64,000 nucleotides of DNA from Mactra quadrangularis (lineage: Eukaryota; Mollusca; Bivalvia; Venerida; Mactridae). The notes below the pieces were generated by a model, which worked only from the letters and a program-made list of their open reading frames with translations, was not told the origin of the DNA and ran no database searches. Every line of letters begins with the position of its first letter. Within the stretch, counting starts at the first letter, position 1. Positions 48,603 through 61,080 of this stretch are shown piece after piece. Made by a program: the position numbers and the translations under genes. The DNA lies in the NCBI GenBank assembly GCA_025267735.1, contig CM046308.1, positions 39,731,267 through 39,795,266 on the forward strand. The letters are read 5' to 3'.

Positions 48603-51600
48603 GGTAATTACAAATTATGAGAGAGAGATAGAAGAATTACGTCAAGAATATGATGAACTAAAAACAAAGTATGAATAACTTCATTATTTTTAACATCATA
48701 TATTTTATCTCGTATAAAGCAGTTTTATACATTAAACATTTACCGAAAATGCAATGTATATATACTGAAATTGAAGCGTGTTTATTTACAAATTCACTTG
48801 AAACTAAATTAATGGAACTTCCGTTTCAAAGTTTAAGAATTTCTCCATCAAAAGCCTTTTACAGAATCAATTCGTCAATAGCTTTCGTAAAACTTTATTT
48901 AAAACAACATGTTAATTAATTTTAGGGTTACTTACTAATGCATTAATATTATTACGCACAAAAAACATATAATGATCCTCGCTGAAATAAAATTTATACA
49001 CTAATACAATAAGTTTTTTTAAATTTGAACAAAACACACTTGATCATTAAGTATTGCATAAGTATGACATAGCTGCATTCATCCTCCATATGTCCAAAGT
49101 AAATGGGTGACCTAGTTTCAAATAACATTTCGAATATAACTGATCTTAGCGATCAGAATAGACCTTTTAAGACTGGTGAGAGATATCGGAAAATGTATGA
49201 CAATGAATGGGTTGACGCTTTTGAAGATCTGGAGTCAGCTAACTTTTCCGATAGAGAAGCAATATCTACATTACTGAATATACTTACAGTAAGTACAGAT
49301 ATTGTATACATAATTATGGTTTAGGATAACAATAAAATTGTGGCTTTGCATTTATATTATTGTTTATAATTATGTCGTGCTAAAAGTTATCTAAATGTCT
49401 CTATTTAAAGTTTGAGCTTCGCAATATAATGATTTCTGTTGATTATAAACTGGATAGTTTGACCTTCAGCTACTAGATTCCGGATCGGCACATACAAAAA
49501 TGTTTCGAAAACTGCAGTGTGTTACAATTTCTAAACTCGTAAAACTTCTGTCACCCTCTCATCGACTTTATAAATATCCATAAATAGCTTATGTAATTAT
49601 ATCTTAATGAGCCGTTCACAATGTGAAAAAATTATTTCAAACATATTTAATTACAGAATACAGTTTTTATATAGCTCAAATATATAGAATAAATATACGA
49701 GCGCCGAAGGAGTCTGCAAACATAATATTGCCACTTAATTACTGACATTAGCTCTGAGATATCTGCAAGTCCTCTTACAAAACATAATACATCAAGTGAT
49801 ACTAAACGTATACAATTAGTTCGGTAAGAAAATACTACAGAAAAGAGAAAACTTGTATGGTTTTCAGATAATGAGACAATCATCAAATTGTTCCCATTAC
49901 AGAACTCCTACCAAGAATGTGCTCGGATTGTTAAAGAAGAAATGAAAGCTCTCGTACAATCTGTATTAGCAGTAACCAAATGTCAGGAAGTAAGTACTAG
50001 TTTTACAGATCCATTTGTCACATCAAAAAATAATCATTATATCTCATTAAAAGCAGTTGATGATGATTAAATGATTTTAAAGATGCTAAAATGATTATAC
50101 CTATAATTTCTAAACGAAATATACAAGTTCAGGTACGCATTTCTGAGTTCGAAAATTTAGCGTTTAATGTGCATACTTATAACATTAAATATAGAAAAAG
50201 TTGATCATTTGAATTTAGCGTAAACAAAATTATCATTTTTGTACAATAGTACTCTTTAAACCTGGCAGTATAGAAAAAAGAAACAATTAGTCCCGTGACC
50301 GCCATAAACGCAAGCAGAATGTTCAAAATGGGCTACTATATTTAGTAACACATTGTATTATTACATGATTGTGATCTTGGATTGAACACTGACTCTACTT
50401 ACAGATGATTGACGACTTGAAATTGAATTTCAAACTGTATAAAGATCTGAGGAAAAAGAATTACGAGGCTGGAATTATCCCGAACAAAGAGGTACGAGTT
50501 AATATATTCATACGAGCATGTATTTTGGTCCTGGCCTCTTTACATAAATGTTTTCCTACTTGCATTCATGCTTTTGTATATTTCGACCAGGCTAGCTCAG
50601 TTAAAAGGACACAAGTCTGATGATAGCGGAGTCGTGTTGTTGATTCCCGGCAGAGTATACTTTGGTGGATTTAGTGACGTCCTATTTATAAATTTAGAAG
50701 AAAGGAACATATGATTTTGCATTGCTCGGCTAACTTAACTCACACAAGATAGTTGCTTTTGATAAAAGCTTTTGAAAACATAAAAAAAATGTTATGTGTA
50801 TGCTTTCCGATTGTGTGTTTACATTATGTAAGCTGGAGTAATTTAGCTACTACGTTTAAATTGTGTATAAATAACACGGATGGAATACTTAACAACAAAG
50901 CGAATAGTTTGATCACAAGAAATACCTTTAAAAAGATATTCGGTGCTGTGGAGGGTTGCTTTTGTTTGAAATATAAATGTTAGACATGTACGGCAGGAAC
51001 GTACCTAGACGGATGTGTAATCAATTAACATAGTGAGTCATCGATAATAGTCTGCAACCACTGTCCGTGCTACGCAGTTGTTTATCATTACCATCCAGTC
51101 GTACCATATTATTTATTCATTCTCTATACTGGGAGATAATTTCATTGGACAAAGAGGATTGGTTATGCAAATTGATTTGGTCAAAAGTTGGCTAAAGCAG
51201 CTGCGCCAAAACAAAACAATATCGATATGTGTTGGTTGTCTAATTTAAGAGCTGCAAATGGGTTCACTGTCGATCTGTCAATAATAACAAGAGCACCAAC
51301 AATCAAAATAAGGGTGTCATAATAAATCCGAAATCAATCTCCATATGATAAGGCACATTTCGTATACAACATTTTTTTTTTAAAAAAACGCATGAATGCC
51401 TAAAGATGTTGGTTCAGGCCAATGAAAAATCCGCCATTTTGTGTCCATTTTGGTCACACGAGTTACAAATGTACGCCACCCTGTTATTTTTACTTACGAC
51501 GCGTTTTTTGCCGAATCAGACCTAGTGGTGCTTGGTCACGAAGTTATACTTTCCAACCATTATCTCTTCTACATTCATATCAAGCAGGACGTTTGTCAGC

Positions 51601-52084
51601 CACTGGAAAAGGTGAATGTGCCTAGTATTGAGAACAAAGCATGGCTCCAAGAATATTTCCCTACTATCTAAAAAAGTCAATTGAACGACTGATTGCAGCA
51701 AAATGTCTACAAAGTATGGAAAAGCGGTATGAAACATAGTACATGTTTTATGTTTTTCTGAAGAGGCACCTTACTCAATAATACGACTACAGTAATATTA
51801 ATTTTCAGTTTCTTAGAAGCCTTCAACCTGCAGATGTCAGATTGACTCCGAACATAAAGAAGTACATACTTCTGGCTTACGAGCTTTGCTGGTTGATGGT
51901 CATACAAGATCCTCCTGTGGTTTTATTGTACAAAGTGACATCGGGTGAAAGGTTCGATACCAAGTATTTCAGGGAGTACACGAAGACTGGAACAAAATGT
52001 GACTACGTTGTATGGCCAGCCTTACTTCTTCATGAAAATGGCTCAGTTTTACATAAAGGTGTAATGCAAGGGAAAATGAAATAA
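48603..52084 (+). pseudogene. Inverted, 5'-truncated copy of the MIEAP-like gene
   Basis: Segments corresponding to exons 6-11 of the minus-strand gene lie here on the plus strand: 48603-48668 (coiled coil), 49103-49288 (MGDLVSN...), 49903-49989, 50405-50491, 51677-51726, and 51817-52084 ending in a stop. Exon lengths are identical except for three extra nucleotides in the last one, and the reading frames are open. Exons 1-5, including the myristoylation start, are absent; the neighbouring DNA instead carries a receptor gene on the other strand. About 145 bp upstream of the exon at 49103 has been deleted relative to the intact copy, removing that exon's splice acceptor. The nearest AG (in GTCCAAAG) gives an immediate in-frame stop. 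Translation could only begin at the internal ATG at 49103, giving a lone MIEAP C-terminal domain of roughly 228 aa. Most likely a decaying duplicate; a short domain-only gene with a new promoter is not excluded. Confidence 0.75.
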
Positions 52085-52539
52085 TGAGACCGTTATTGTA
52101 GATAGGAGAACATAATACATTACATGAGATAGAAATATATTGTTGGGATATTGCTGTTGTTTTTCACCTAATGGATTAATGTAAATACAATTAAATATAG
52201 AGAATGGATCTCGTTGCGTCAATTAGGACATTGTTGTTGATTATTACCTAATGCATTTATATAAAAATGGGTATTGTTACGTCAAATTACGTCAAATATT
52301 TTATTGGCATAAAGAAAGTATTTTGCCAAAACAATCGTTGATGTGATATGTAAGTAAGTTTTAACATAGATTTATATACATCTAAAAGTAAATCGAAAAC
52401 AGGGCATTGTTAAGCAATAATTAATGTTTCTTTATAAAAATGATATAATATGTGCTTATTAATGTATCATAATCTATATTTTCACTTTTAGAACATATTC
52501 ATTTTAGCAATGATCCCAAAAAGCGTTAGTTCAAATTGG

Positions 52540-52850
52540 CGTATAATTCTTATTACAGAATGTTTCCTTCCGCAGCTATCGTAGACCTTATTCTCCTTGG
52601 CATTAAATATACGGTTTTAATCTTCCAAATAGAATATCTGAGTCCCTCTTCAGGCCATTTCCAAGTTTGTAGAGCGTTGTGGAGCTCTGATGATGCCTTA
52701 CACCTCGGCCATGTTGTCTTACTGGTGTCCAATTGGACTCATTTTAGGACTTAGGACAATAAAATGGCCAGTTAAGTGGCAGAATGTTTTGACTCGACAG
52801 AAATGTGTTCAAACTCTTCCAGCATGAGGTCCGGCATTGTCTTGTTGGAA
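52540..52850 (-). pseudogene. Decayed Tc1/mariner-type transposase fragment
   Basis: On the minus strand from 52850 the frame reads FQQDNAGPHAGRV, the conserved catalytic-core motif of Tc1-like DDE transposases (FQQDNARPHTARV), then a recognisable but degraded SPKMSPIGH (SPDLSPIEH in the family). At least four in-frame stops follow, and homology fades near 52540. No TIRs of this element were located. It is dead. It is the only transposase-coding remnant I can recognise in the window. Confidence 0.7.
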
Positions 52851-53079
52851 ATAGGCTGTGAATAAATGTTGCTGATGAAGTCACGCGCAACGTGGTCAAA
52901 TGAAAGGCACATGAATGTCAACATCGATACAACACCCACGAAATCAGCTCTTAAAAGTTTTTAAGCTTAGCTCTTGCGCTTAACCTATTACTACCATCTC
53001 GACAGTCAATTCAGCAGATTTGCCAACCGAAGTCTTAGACAAAATAGTTCTGTTGAATTTTATTTTACCACAACCACGC

Positions 53080-55280
53080 TGTTGCCCCTCTCTATGCGTG
53101 TAACCATATTCTATATCTAGGGTAGGTAGGTGGGGTTTAATCACAAACCAACAAGGTAGGTAACTCTTTTATATGTTTATCTATTACAAAATTGGTAAGT
53201 AGGATGATAACATAGTATGATTGGTTGGTTCGTTTGTTTAACGTCCTGAAAGTATAAACATAAGAAATGCTGAGTAAATTAATAATTCAAATAAATAAAA
53301 TATTACGACGCTGGTCAATAATGGCGTAACGCCTTGAAATTGTTTTTTAAATAGTGACCAACTAAATAATCTTTACAAATCATATTACTAAACATATTAT
53401 CAATTACAAACATATTTACAAATTTAATTATATTACAAAATGTTTTGATTACATAATAATAATTACAAAGAAACCTACCAATTATGGATAAGACGTTTTA
53501 CAATTTAAATAATCTATCTAATCTTTTTTCATTCCGTGAATTGTTAATCATAATAAATCTGCAAATTAAAGGTGACATATAAAGTAAAGGTTCTGTGAAA
53601 TGTTAATTCATAGAATATAAGACAGCATTTGCTACTACTTCATATCAAATAGACGTGGCTTTAGACAATATGACTCAAATAAGGAACTAAATTTCTGTTA
53701 AAGTAAAATATGTAAAATAAATAAAGAAATCTCAGGATTCTCAAAAACAACTAGTTTTTCTTACAAATTGTAATATTCAAAAGTACAAAAGTTTAGAGAC
53801 ATAATAATTAAACAGTACTAACCACTCAGTGTAAATCTTAAGTTCAAGTTTTAAATATATAATAAGTATAATTTCAATTTCTGATCTGCTCTCTCCGAGT
53901 TCTAGCTTAGTTATGATTTGAAATTACAAAAAGGAGTGGTTAGTGACTTAAAATAGGCCTAAACCAGTTTAATCTAAGTAATCACCCTTAAGTCACTAAA
54001 AAATCATGATCTTTCCCCGCCACTTCAAATTCAATCAATTCATTATTAAAACATATTTAATATTAGTATAAAGGGAATTAACTAGTACAAAATAAATAAC
54101 TTAAGATTAATGAATTGTCTTCCTTATTTCAATTAAAACTTATAAATTAATTTATGTAGTATAACACAAAATAATCACCCTGTTCCATGTGTACAAATGC
54201 ATTCCTTGGACGAAATGACATACAAAACTACATCATATTGATTGGGAAGTTATTCGTTATAGGCCTTCTTGAAAATAACTGAACTATTAGATTTGTTTAT
54301 CATACACTTTATGATATACTTGTTGTAAAAATTTTAAAAAAATATGTCTAACGTAATTTTCACATTGCTCATTTGTGAAAACTCGCACGCAATTTTCACA
54401 ACTTGTGAAAAAAACGTTCGTAATTTTCACAAGTTGTGAAAAACACGGATTGTGAAAAATGAGGTTTAACACAAGCCAAATTTTAATACGACGACGACAT
54501 CAACGTCAAACAGTTGCAACAAGAAGGTATAGTTTATACCCTAACGATAAACTGTTTTTCATCAGATATGTTTAAATTTTATCTAATAATGTTATCTCGA
54601 AATAAGTTAGTATATTACACTACACACATTAAACATGTGTATTTCTTGTGTAAGAAACCTTTTGTTCCTTAACTCGAATGAAACACCTCCGCGTATTTTC
54701 ACTTTTCCGTCTTTTACTAGAACGCCAGACACGCTCGACGTTAACCTCGTTTGTTTATCCTTTTATTAACAAGACCAAACCCCATAATAAGCCGGCTCCA
54801 TTAATCTGAAAACAATTTGAGCCACTCAAAAACTAGTGTACAGCTAACAGTGTTCATATGTGGCAATTGTTAAATCGTATTAAACGTTTCTGTCGGAGAT
54901 TCTCCTTCTTGCTAATAAAATCGTGCTGACGCGTAAAATTTACTCTTATTAGACGACGACATCTTTTAATGTTCGGCGTTGCAACCATGGATGCTTGTTA
55001 CTTGATTTCTTCTTAGTTTATTATCTAAATTTGACACAACGTTGCTTCTGTGTAACGTTATGTTTTGGCGAAATTTGAACATTTCGATTTATTTTGTTAG
55101 CTCACGGCAAAGCATAATCTAACCGTCTAATGGCATGTAATTTGAGCTGTGGCGCCTCAGCGTTTCCATAGTTATTAAAGAATAGCTTGCAACGGACTAG
55201 ATTAAGATTTGTGTGTTATATTTCTCCTATTCAACGTGTTTGCTCTTTCTTTTGATGTATAATTTATATATGTGCCATAG
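53080..55280. other. Gene-free AT-rich region
   Basis: Apart from the palindrome cluster at 54340-54470 I see no gene, SINE or TIR element. Confidence 0.5.
54340..54470. repeat. Cluster of TTTTCACAA/TTGTGAAAA palindromes
   Basis: Within 130 bp: TTTTCACATTGC, TTTGTGAAAAC, then two palindromes of the form TTTTCACAACTTGTGAAAA and TTTTCACAAGTTGTGAAAA, then ATTGTGAAAAATG. No protein is associated. Confidence 0.7.
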
Positions 55281-55285
55281 ATATT

Positions 55286-55480
55286 GTTGTCTCTAGGTTA
55301 CCAGTCCGGTTATTTCTGGATCACTCCTCGTTCCTTAGTACTTAATAGAGAAACTTTGCATTTTAGTCATATTGCATGTAATGATGTAACCTACCGGATG
55401 GGGTTGAACCGGTACCCTCTTCTGGCCACGATATTTGAAATCCCGACGCGCTTCCAACTGTGCTACCGACCAGGGTTCTT
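55286..55480 (-). repeat. SINE family B, degenerate
   Basis: CCGGATGGGGTTGAACC, CCAACTGTGCTACCGACC. Explains the 55284-55484 frame. Confidence 0.65.
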
Positions 55481-55548
55481 ATAAAATATAAAAACATCTG
55501 ATTGCAAATAAAGTAATTGATGTAGAATTTTGGTGAACTGATTAGGAG

Positions 55549-55700
55549 GGATGTTGTCAGTCATTGGCAGATTAAATAATTAGTAATTGGTTAACAGCTC
55601 AATCCAGATATTTACCTATAGGAACAGTGAGTAAATTGACTGAGTGCCGTGATATGAACTACAAAATGTGTTGCTACGGCGTTAAACCCAACAAAGAAAA
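55549..55700 (+). repeat. SINE family A, 3' half
   Basis: GTTGTCAGTCATTGGCAG ... TGTTGCTACGGCGTTAAACC. The tRNA-like head is missing. Confidence 0.7.
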
Positions 55701-56282
55701 ATAATTGGTAAAGATGTTTTCATTTGTCTTTGGACAGTAAAAACAAAGGCATTATCTTACCTCTGCAGTATTGTTAAGTTTAACTTAGTCAAACAGTTAG
55801 ACTAGAAAACACTAATCAAAATCAGATTGAAATGACAATAATAACTAAGCGTTTAATGATTGTTAGTTTTACATTATTGGTAAATGGTCATTCTGAAATA
55901 CCTTTATGACCATTAGTCATTTTATCCACATCGTCCAGTGGTCATTCCAACTGACTTTGCTGACTAAGTATCAATTATATTATACCTACTAGCAGTTCGT
56001 CAAAATGACCATCTTGACGAATGGACATTCGGCCACATGGACCAATGGTCAAATCTAAACTGTCTATGATTTTTAGCATCATTTGAAGTAGTCTCTTAGA
56101 CTGTCCATTCAATTGTGCTGTTTAATGCCACAGACAATGCACAGCTTTGTTTTCATAGGGGCAGTTCGTAAGTCCGTGATATGGCGGTACAGTTTCAAAG
56201 TATTTATTCTTTAAAAACAAAACTATCTGTTCAGTATGTGTGGCTCAGTAGAAACTACTAACTTTGTTTCCATGTATATGAT

Positions 56283-57235
56283 TATAGGATATTTCTAAAT
56301 ACATGTTTATTAATTCCGTTCTTGTTTTTGAAACTTAATCGCGTTTTTGTTTGATTGATGCGCCAGTTTATAATTTCCCATTTGCTATGCATCATCGGGA
56401 AAATAGTTTATTTAACTGAAACCACGTGGCAATGTTAACATTCTGAAATTTTCTCCGTTGAACAAAACCAGTATGTGGTAGTGATTTTTTACATATTAAC
56501 AAATAATCGTCCAATCATAGCCTGTGAATAACTATCACAATCAAAGAACTTCGCATAACTGGGTATAAAAAAGAAATTACGATATTATTCAGTGTTTCGT
56601 CTAGATGGAAGCTACATATTTTCTGGACGACATAAACATGGCATCACAAATGCTACGGGTCACATCTCCAACACCAGTTAACACTTATTGCAAACATCTT
56701 GGAAATCTATAAATGTTATTTCTATTCAAACATCTCCAACACCAGTTAACACTTATTGCAATCACCTTGGAAATCTATAAATGTTATTTCTATTCAAACA
56801 AGAACGATTTCTTGTCACTCTAGTGTCCTGATTTTCCAGGGTGTAAGTCTAAAACTGGCGTTGGAGATATGATGCGGAGCAAAAGGTCTTTATTTTACTT
56901 TGTGCCGCGCGTTGGTATCATTGACTTTTTGACAAGGATAAAAATACTTTGAACTCTTAAGCTATTAGTCAAGGTGAAAATTTTCACTCCTTTCAACAAC
57001 CGTGTCATTTATGATGTTATAGTCACGTGTTTTTATATTTTAGTTTTTAACTCATCGACTTATGGGGAAAATACGTAAGTCTGCAATATCATTGTGCAAT
57101 TTCATAGTATTTATTCTTGTGAAAACAAAATATACTGTTCAGTACGTGCGACTCAGTAGAGTCTAGATATTACTCAACGTTTTTTGTCGATAATTAAAGA
57201 TTATATTAATTCCTCCCTGTTTCTGACAGTTTGCT
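56283..57235 (-). mobile_element. Uninterrupted inverted copy of repeat X
   Basis: Reverse complement of 29150-29900 joined directly to that of 33590-33810, with one copy of the 28-bp junction repeat at about 56505-56530. It also carries the internal 68-bp tandem duplication seen at 29588-29725. Confidence 0.7.
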
Positions 57236-57370
57236 TTCTGCGCACAGATAACTGTTTAAATAAATTCGTTAGCTTTGAACTGTCAAACTAAACAATTTTG
57301 TAAAGGAAATGTGATGCCTTTGTGTCTACTGTCAAAAGACAAATGAAAACATCTTACCCAATCTTTTTCC

Positions 57371-57485
57371 TTGTTGGGTATAACGCCGTGGCAACACATT
57401 GCGTCAGGCATATCACGGCGGTTAGTCAACCTATTCACCGTTCCTATGGATAAATCTCTGGATAAGGCTGTTATAACTAATCATA
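57371..57485 (-). repeat. SINE family A tail fragment, duplicate
   Basis: TGTTGGGTATAACGCCGTGG, GGCGGTTAGTCAACCTATTC. Part of the direct duplication with 16.3 kb. Confidence 0.65.
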
Positions 57486-57596
57486 TACTTATGTCACTGA
57501 CTAATATCTACGCTACATCATACATGAATTATAATAAAGTTACCAAAATTATACATAGATGCGTCATTTTCAAACAGGTCATTTACATTTTCTAAG

Positions 57597-57860
57597 AAGT
57601 CGGGTCTGTGGCACATTTGGTAGCGGGCCAGGATCTCGAATTTCGTGCCCCGAAGAAGTACCGGTTCATATTCCACCATGAAAGACTATACCCTTCCATG
57701 AAAATATGTACTTTTTCCTCAATTGATACATGGAGAAGTTTCCGGCCTTATAAAAGGAAGCAGGGTACTTGTTATAGACAAAGGTCCATGATTGCTAGGT
57801 TAGGTGCGCAGGACGCCGTAAAATAAACTAAGCTTGTGTTGACAAGGCGTTTAACCATAT
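57597..57860 (+). repeat. SINE family B upstream of promoter P3
   Basis: CACATTTGGTAGCGGGCCAG, GGTTAGGTGCGCAGGACGCC. Direct duplicate of 16470-16735. Confidence 0.75.
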
Positions 57861-58169
57861 AAAAACGCGTTTTATTTAATGTAAAATAATATCAGTACTG
57901 ACGAATACCTGTTTTAAAGTTTTATGTACGTGCATGGACTCACACGATTAATGTGTCGTTCTTATCGGGTTGTCAATAAGGCCAACACTTCTGTAAAAAT
58001 ATTGAAATAAAATGTCAACATCAACATTCATGGTTTGATATTCGGTAATATCTCTGTGAACTGCCATGGATATTTGAATCAGTTTTCATTTGGACAGTAT
58101 AATGAATGTACGAACTGTTTATACCGTATTGCGTTTTCTGAAAATCTATATTTAGTAATAAACATGCAA

Positions 58170-58262
58170 GTTCAAATGATATCATCAGAGTAATATAAAT
58201 ACCGGTTTCTATTATCCCACACAACACAAGTGCGTAAAACGAGGAAGAAAAGGTAAGAAATA
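58170..58262 (+). promoter_or_regulatory. TATA promoter plus leader exon, module P3
   Basis: TATAAATACCGGTTTCT at 58194, ACAACACAAGTGCGTAAAAC, then donor GAAAAG|GTAAGAAATAG with the exon ending at 58252. It is the closest relative of P1: the flanks 16.3-17.0 kb and 57.3-58.2 kb are a direct duplication including a SINE. No ART-like coding exon is seen between here and 64 kb, so it is orphaned within the window or serves a gene beyond it. Confidence 0.6.
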
Positions 58263-58504
58263 GCTGTCTTTATATTTTTTATTTTATCTTTATCTTTTAA
58301 GTTTTAAATTATATTCGTTTAAGCCACTGTAAAATTATAGCAAAACTTTTTAAATAATGAATAATATTTTTTTTTTCATTTTCTGAAAATTAGGACGTGA
58401 GCTGCAACGAAAATATCGTCATGTACGATAAAACAATTAAACCTAATATTTTCTACGTATGTATAATACAATAATAAGAAAATTAGTGTCCGGCATTTGT
58501 GTCC

Positions 58505-58634
58505 ATTTTTCTCAATTGCCAAAGTTTGAATAATTTCACGGTGATTGAAGACACACAACTACAATATCACGAAATTAAGACAACGAACACGAAGTCACCG
58601 TGAAATTATTTATGTTCTGACAGTTGAGAAAAGA
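58505..58634. mobile_element. MITE family M, short copy
   Basis: TIRs TTTTTCTCAATTGCCAAAG / TTCTGACAGTTGAGAAAAG with the internal AACACGAAGTCACCGTGAA of the short subfamily. It lies about 250 bp after promoter module P3. Confidence 0.75.
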
Positions 58635-59384
58635 CTGTACTAGCGTTAAGAAATAATCATCTCTTGTCACGTTCTTAGTCGTACTTTGACAGGTAAAGGT
58701 ACGTCAGGCAAAGCATGATAATGGTCGCACTCGATGTAATAAATTAGGTATAGGATGATTATGTTTTCAAATGAACATTTTTCAGTACAGGCTTAAATCA
58801 AAGGATCATTGTACAAGAATTACTGTGGATACCTTTTTAGATTGTTCGGTTACATTTATGCTTAAAAAGTATCCGAAATTCTAACGAGTCTAATCCACGT
58901 TTGAGACATGTTTTTTAAATCGTTGGCTTAATATATTTGCAATCAGAAAAACCGAAATCGAATGACCTATATAGTACCGAACTCCTACTAAAGTTACTCG
59001 TCAGCAAATGATCATGCAAGATTAAGCAAACGTAAACAAAATTTTTGTTACCTGAATACTGAATGAGGGGGGGTAGCCATTATTGTGGTTTTCCTGATCC
59101 GATAACAATAGTGGTTAGGGGCAGGTAATCCAGACTATAATCATCTCATGATGGGCAAATATTATGTTAATATTAAAAGAAAAACTTTTTACGTTAAAAC
59201 GAGATAATAATGAAAACAAAAACATTTTTCTTTTCAAAATGTCACTTTAGAGATTTCCCAATTTAGCTATGACAATATCATAAGTAATCAATGGCATTTA
59301 CACAAAATTTATGGTTGAAATTAATCTGATTACTTCATATGTAACATTTTCCTAATATCAATATTTTGTAAAAACGTGCAAATT

Positions 59385-59475
59385 CAAATTGCATCATCAG
59401 AGTCGTATAAATAACAGTTTCTGGTTCCCGTACAGCACAAGTGCGTAAAACGATGAAAACAGATAAGAAATAGTT
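59385..59475 (+). promoter_or_regulatory. Promoter/leader module P4 with a mutated donor
   Basis: GCATCATCAGAGTCGTATAAATA (read 59390-59413), ACAGCACAAGTGCGTAAAAC, then ACAGATAAGAAATAG where the other three modules have GGTAAG. The GT of the splice donor is AT here, so splicing at this site should fail. The downstream intron marker and the following block (59600-59800) match 21.7-21.95 kb. Confidence 0.5.
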
Positions 59476-59821
59476 AATTTTACATCACTTTTGTATTTTT
59501 TAGGTTTTAAATAATAGTAAGTTAAGTTACTGTTAAATTGTACTAAAACTCTTAACATAATAACTTTATAATTAGACGTTGTTGAACAGGACAAGTGTGC
59601 TTTGATAAAAATATCGGCACAGTTACATATGTACTTTTTACGGGGCTCAGACCGATGGCCAATGTCGACAAAAGTGTGCCGATATCGATTTTAGAATCAC
59701 TTGTCATGTTTCATGACATTTTATTGCATGATATACATCTTAGTTGTGATTCGTTTAAAAAGTAAATAATTAACAGTTAAACCATTTAATAAATCTTACC
59801 ACTAAGTTATTGTTTTATTTA

Positions 59822-59934
59822 TTTATGTTTATTTTATTTATTGGAGTTAACGCCGTGTGAACACAATTTTAGGTCATTTTACGGCATCCAGCGCACCTAA
59901 CCTAGCTTTCCTGGACCACTGTCTATAACCAGAT
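59822..59934 (-). repeat. SINE family B, truncated at a duplication junction
   Basis: TTTATTGGAGTTAACGCCGT to CTGTCTATAACCAG, then an abrupt change to ATAAAATAATGGTATT, the start of the segment shared with 23025. Confidence 0.75.
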
Positions 59935-60489
59935 AAAATAATGGTATTTTACAGTCTAAATGCATTAATCATCAACAACTAATTGATTACGAATTTGTTT
60001 GGGGACGAATCTGTTAAGGGACGAATCTTTTCGTCCATTGTTTAAATTGGATTTTTAAACATCCGGTTTAAACTTTTTACACGAATTCTATCTATGTTTT
60101 CAAATAATTGAGATACTTAATAATCTTTTTACGTAATAAAAGAAAATGTTAATAATATTTTAAAAATGATGCATTTACACAATAAAAAGGATATCCGATC
60201 TTTATCGATTTATAACGACTCCGACGAAAACCGCTTATGTAATTTGTCGACATGAACCGACATCGCCCGAAGTTTGACAGCAGCTATTATGGGAATTCTG
60301 CCTTAAAAACGATTTTAGATTACATATATTTCAAAGCTAAAACAACCATGATGTGCTCTTATAAAAGGACCTCATTGTTCATGAAATGGGAACGTAGTAG
60401 TCCGGTATATAAACTACAAAAATCGACTGAACCGTGCATGAAAGGATGTAGAAAATGTTTTTGCATTTTCTTGAAGCTAAGACACTGTA

Positions 60490-61080
60490 GTTTCCGAAAC
60501 TGGATGATACCACTTCGGCACTCTTGGGCAACTCCCAAAATTCAAAATGGTGGACAAAATGACGGATGAGAAGTGATGAATCTATAATAAATCCATCATT
60601 ATCACAGTCTGATCATTTAAAGAGCTAAAATTAGTCTAACATTATCTGCAATATTAGTTCATGCAATTTTGGTACCCTTCGTTTATTCTCCGATCCAAGA
60701 TGGCCGACAAAATAATGTATAAAGGCCACATTTGTCATGTATGTCAACCACAATGAGCCAAATCATACACAGAGGCATATCAATGGAAATAATGCATTTT
60801 TGTAGTTATACCTGAGTTTATATAACTGGTTGATGCCACACTGGCATCATTGGGCAATTCCGAAAATCCAAGATGGCGGCTAGAATGGCGTAAATAACTA
60901 GCTGTTGGGTATATATCAACCTCAATGAGTTAAGTCATATAGTGGGGTATACCAAATAATTTCAATGCATTTTATTTTGTCGTTAATCCATTTTTATTAA
61001 TGCAACCGATTGATGCCATACTGGTATTCTTGGATAACTTCAAAAATTCAAGATGGTGGTCAAAATGAATGATAAGAGCT
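60490..61080 (+). repeat. Diverged repeat module with a CAAGATGGCGG core
   Basis: Three related blocks near 60504, 60832 and 61010: GATGCCACACTGGCATC-like, then TTGGGCAA, then AAAATTCAAGATGGCGG and AAAATG. A fourth partial core is at 60695. Spacing is irregular. The 60252-60569 frame crosses a TIR-element end and this repeat and is not credited as a gene. Confidence 0.5.

Noticed and set aside
51441..51671. 76-aa frame upstream of the inverted MIEAP-like exon at 51677, which seemed to extend that exon
   Set aside because: The stretch CAAGCAGGAC...GTGCCTAGTATTG matches the body of SINE family A, and the left gene copy has stops there; treated as intron.
60252..60569. 105-aa frame
   Set aside because: Crosses the end of a TIR element and a diverged repeat; no recognisable protein and no splice context.
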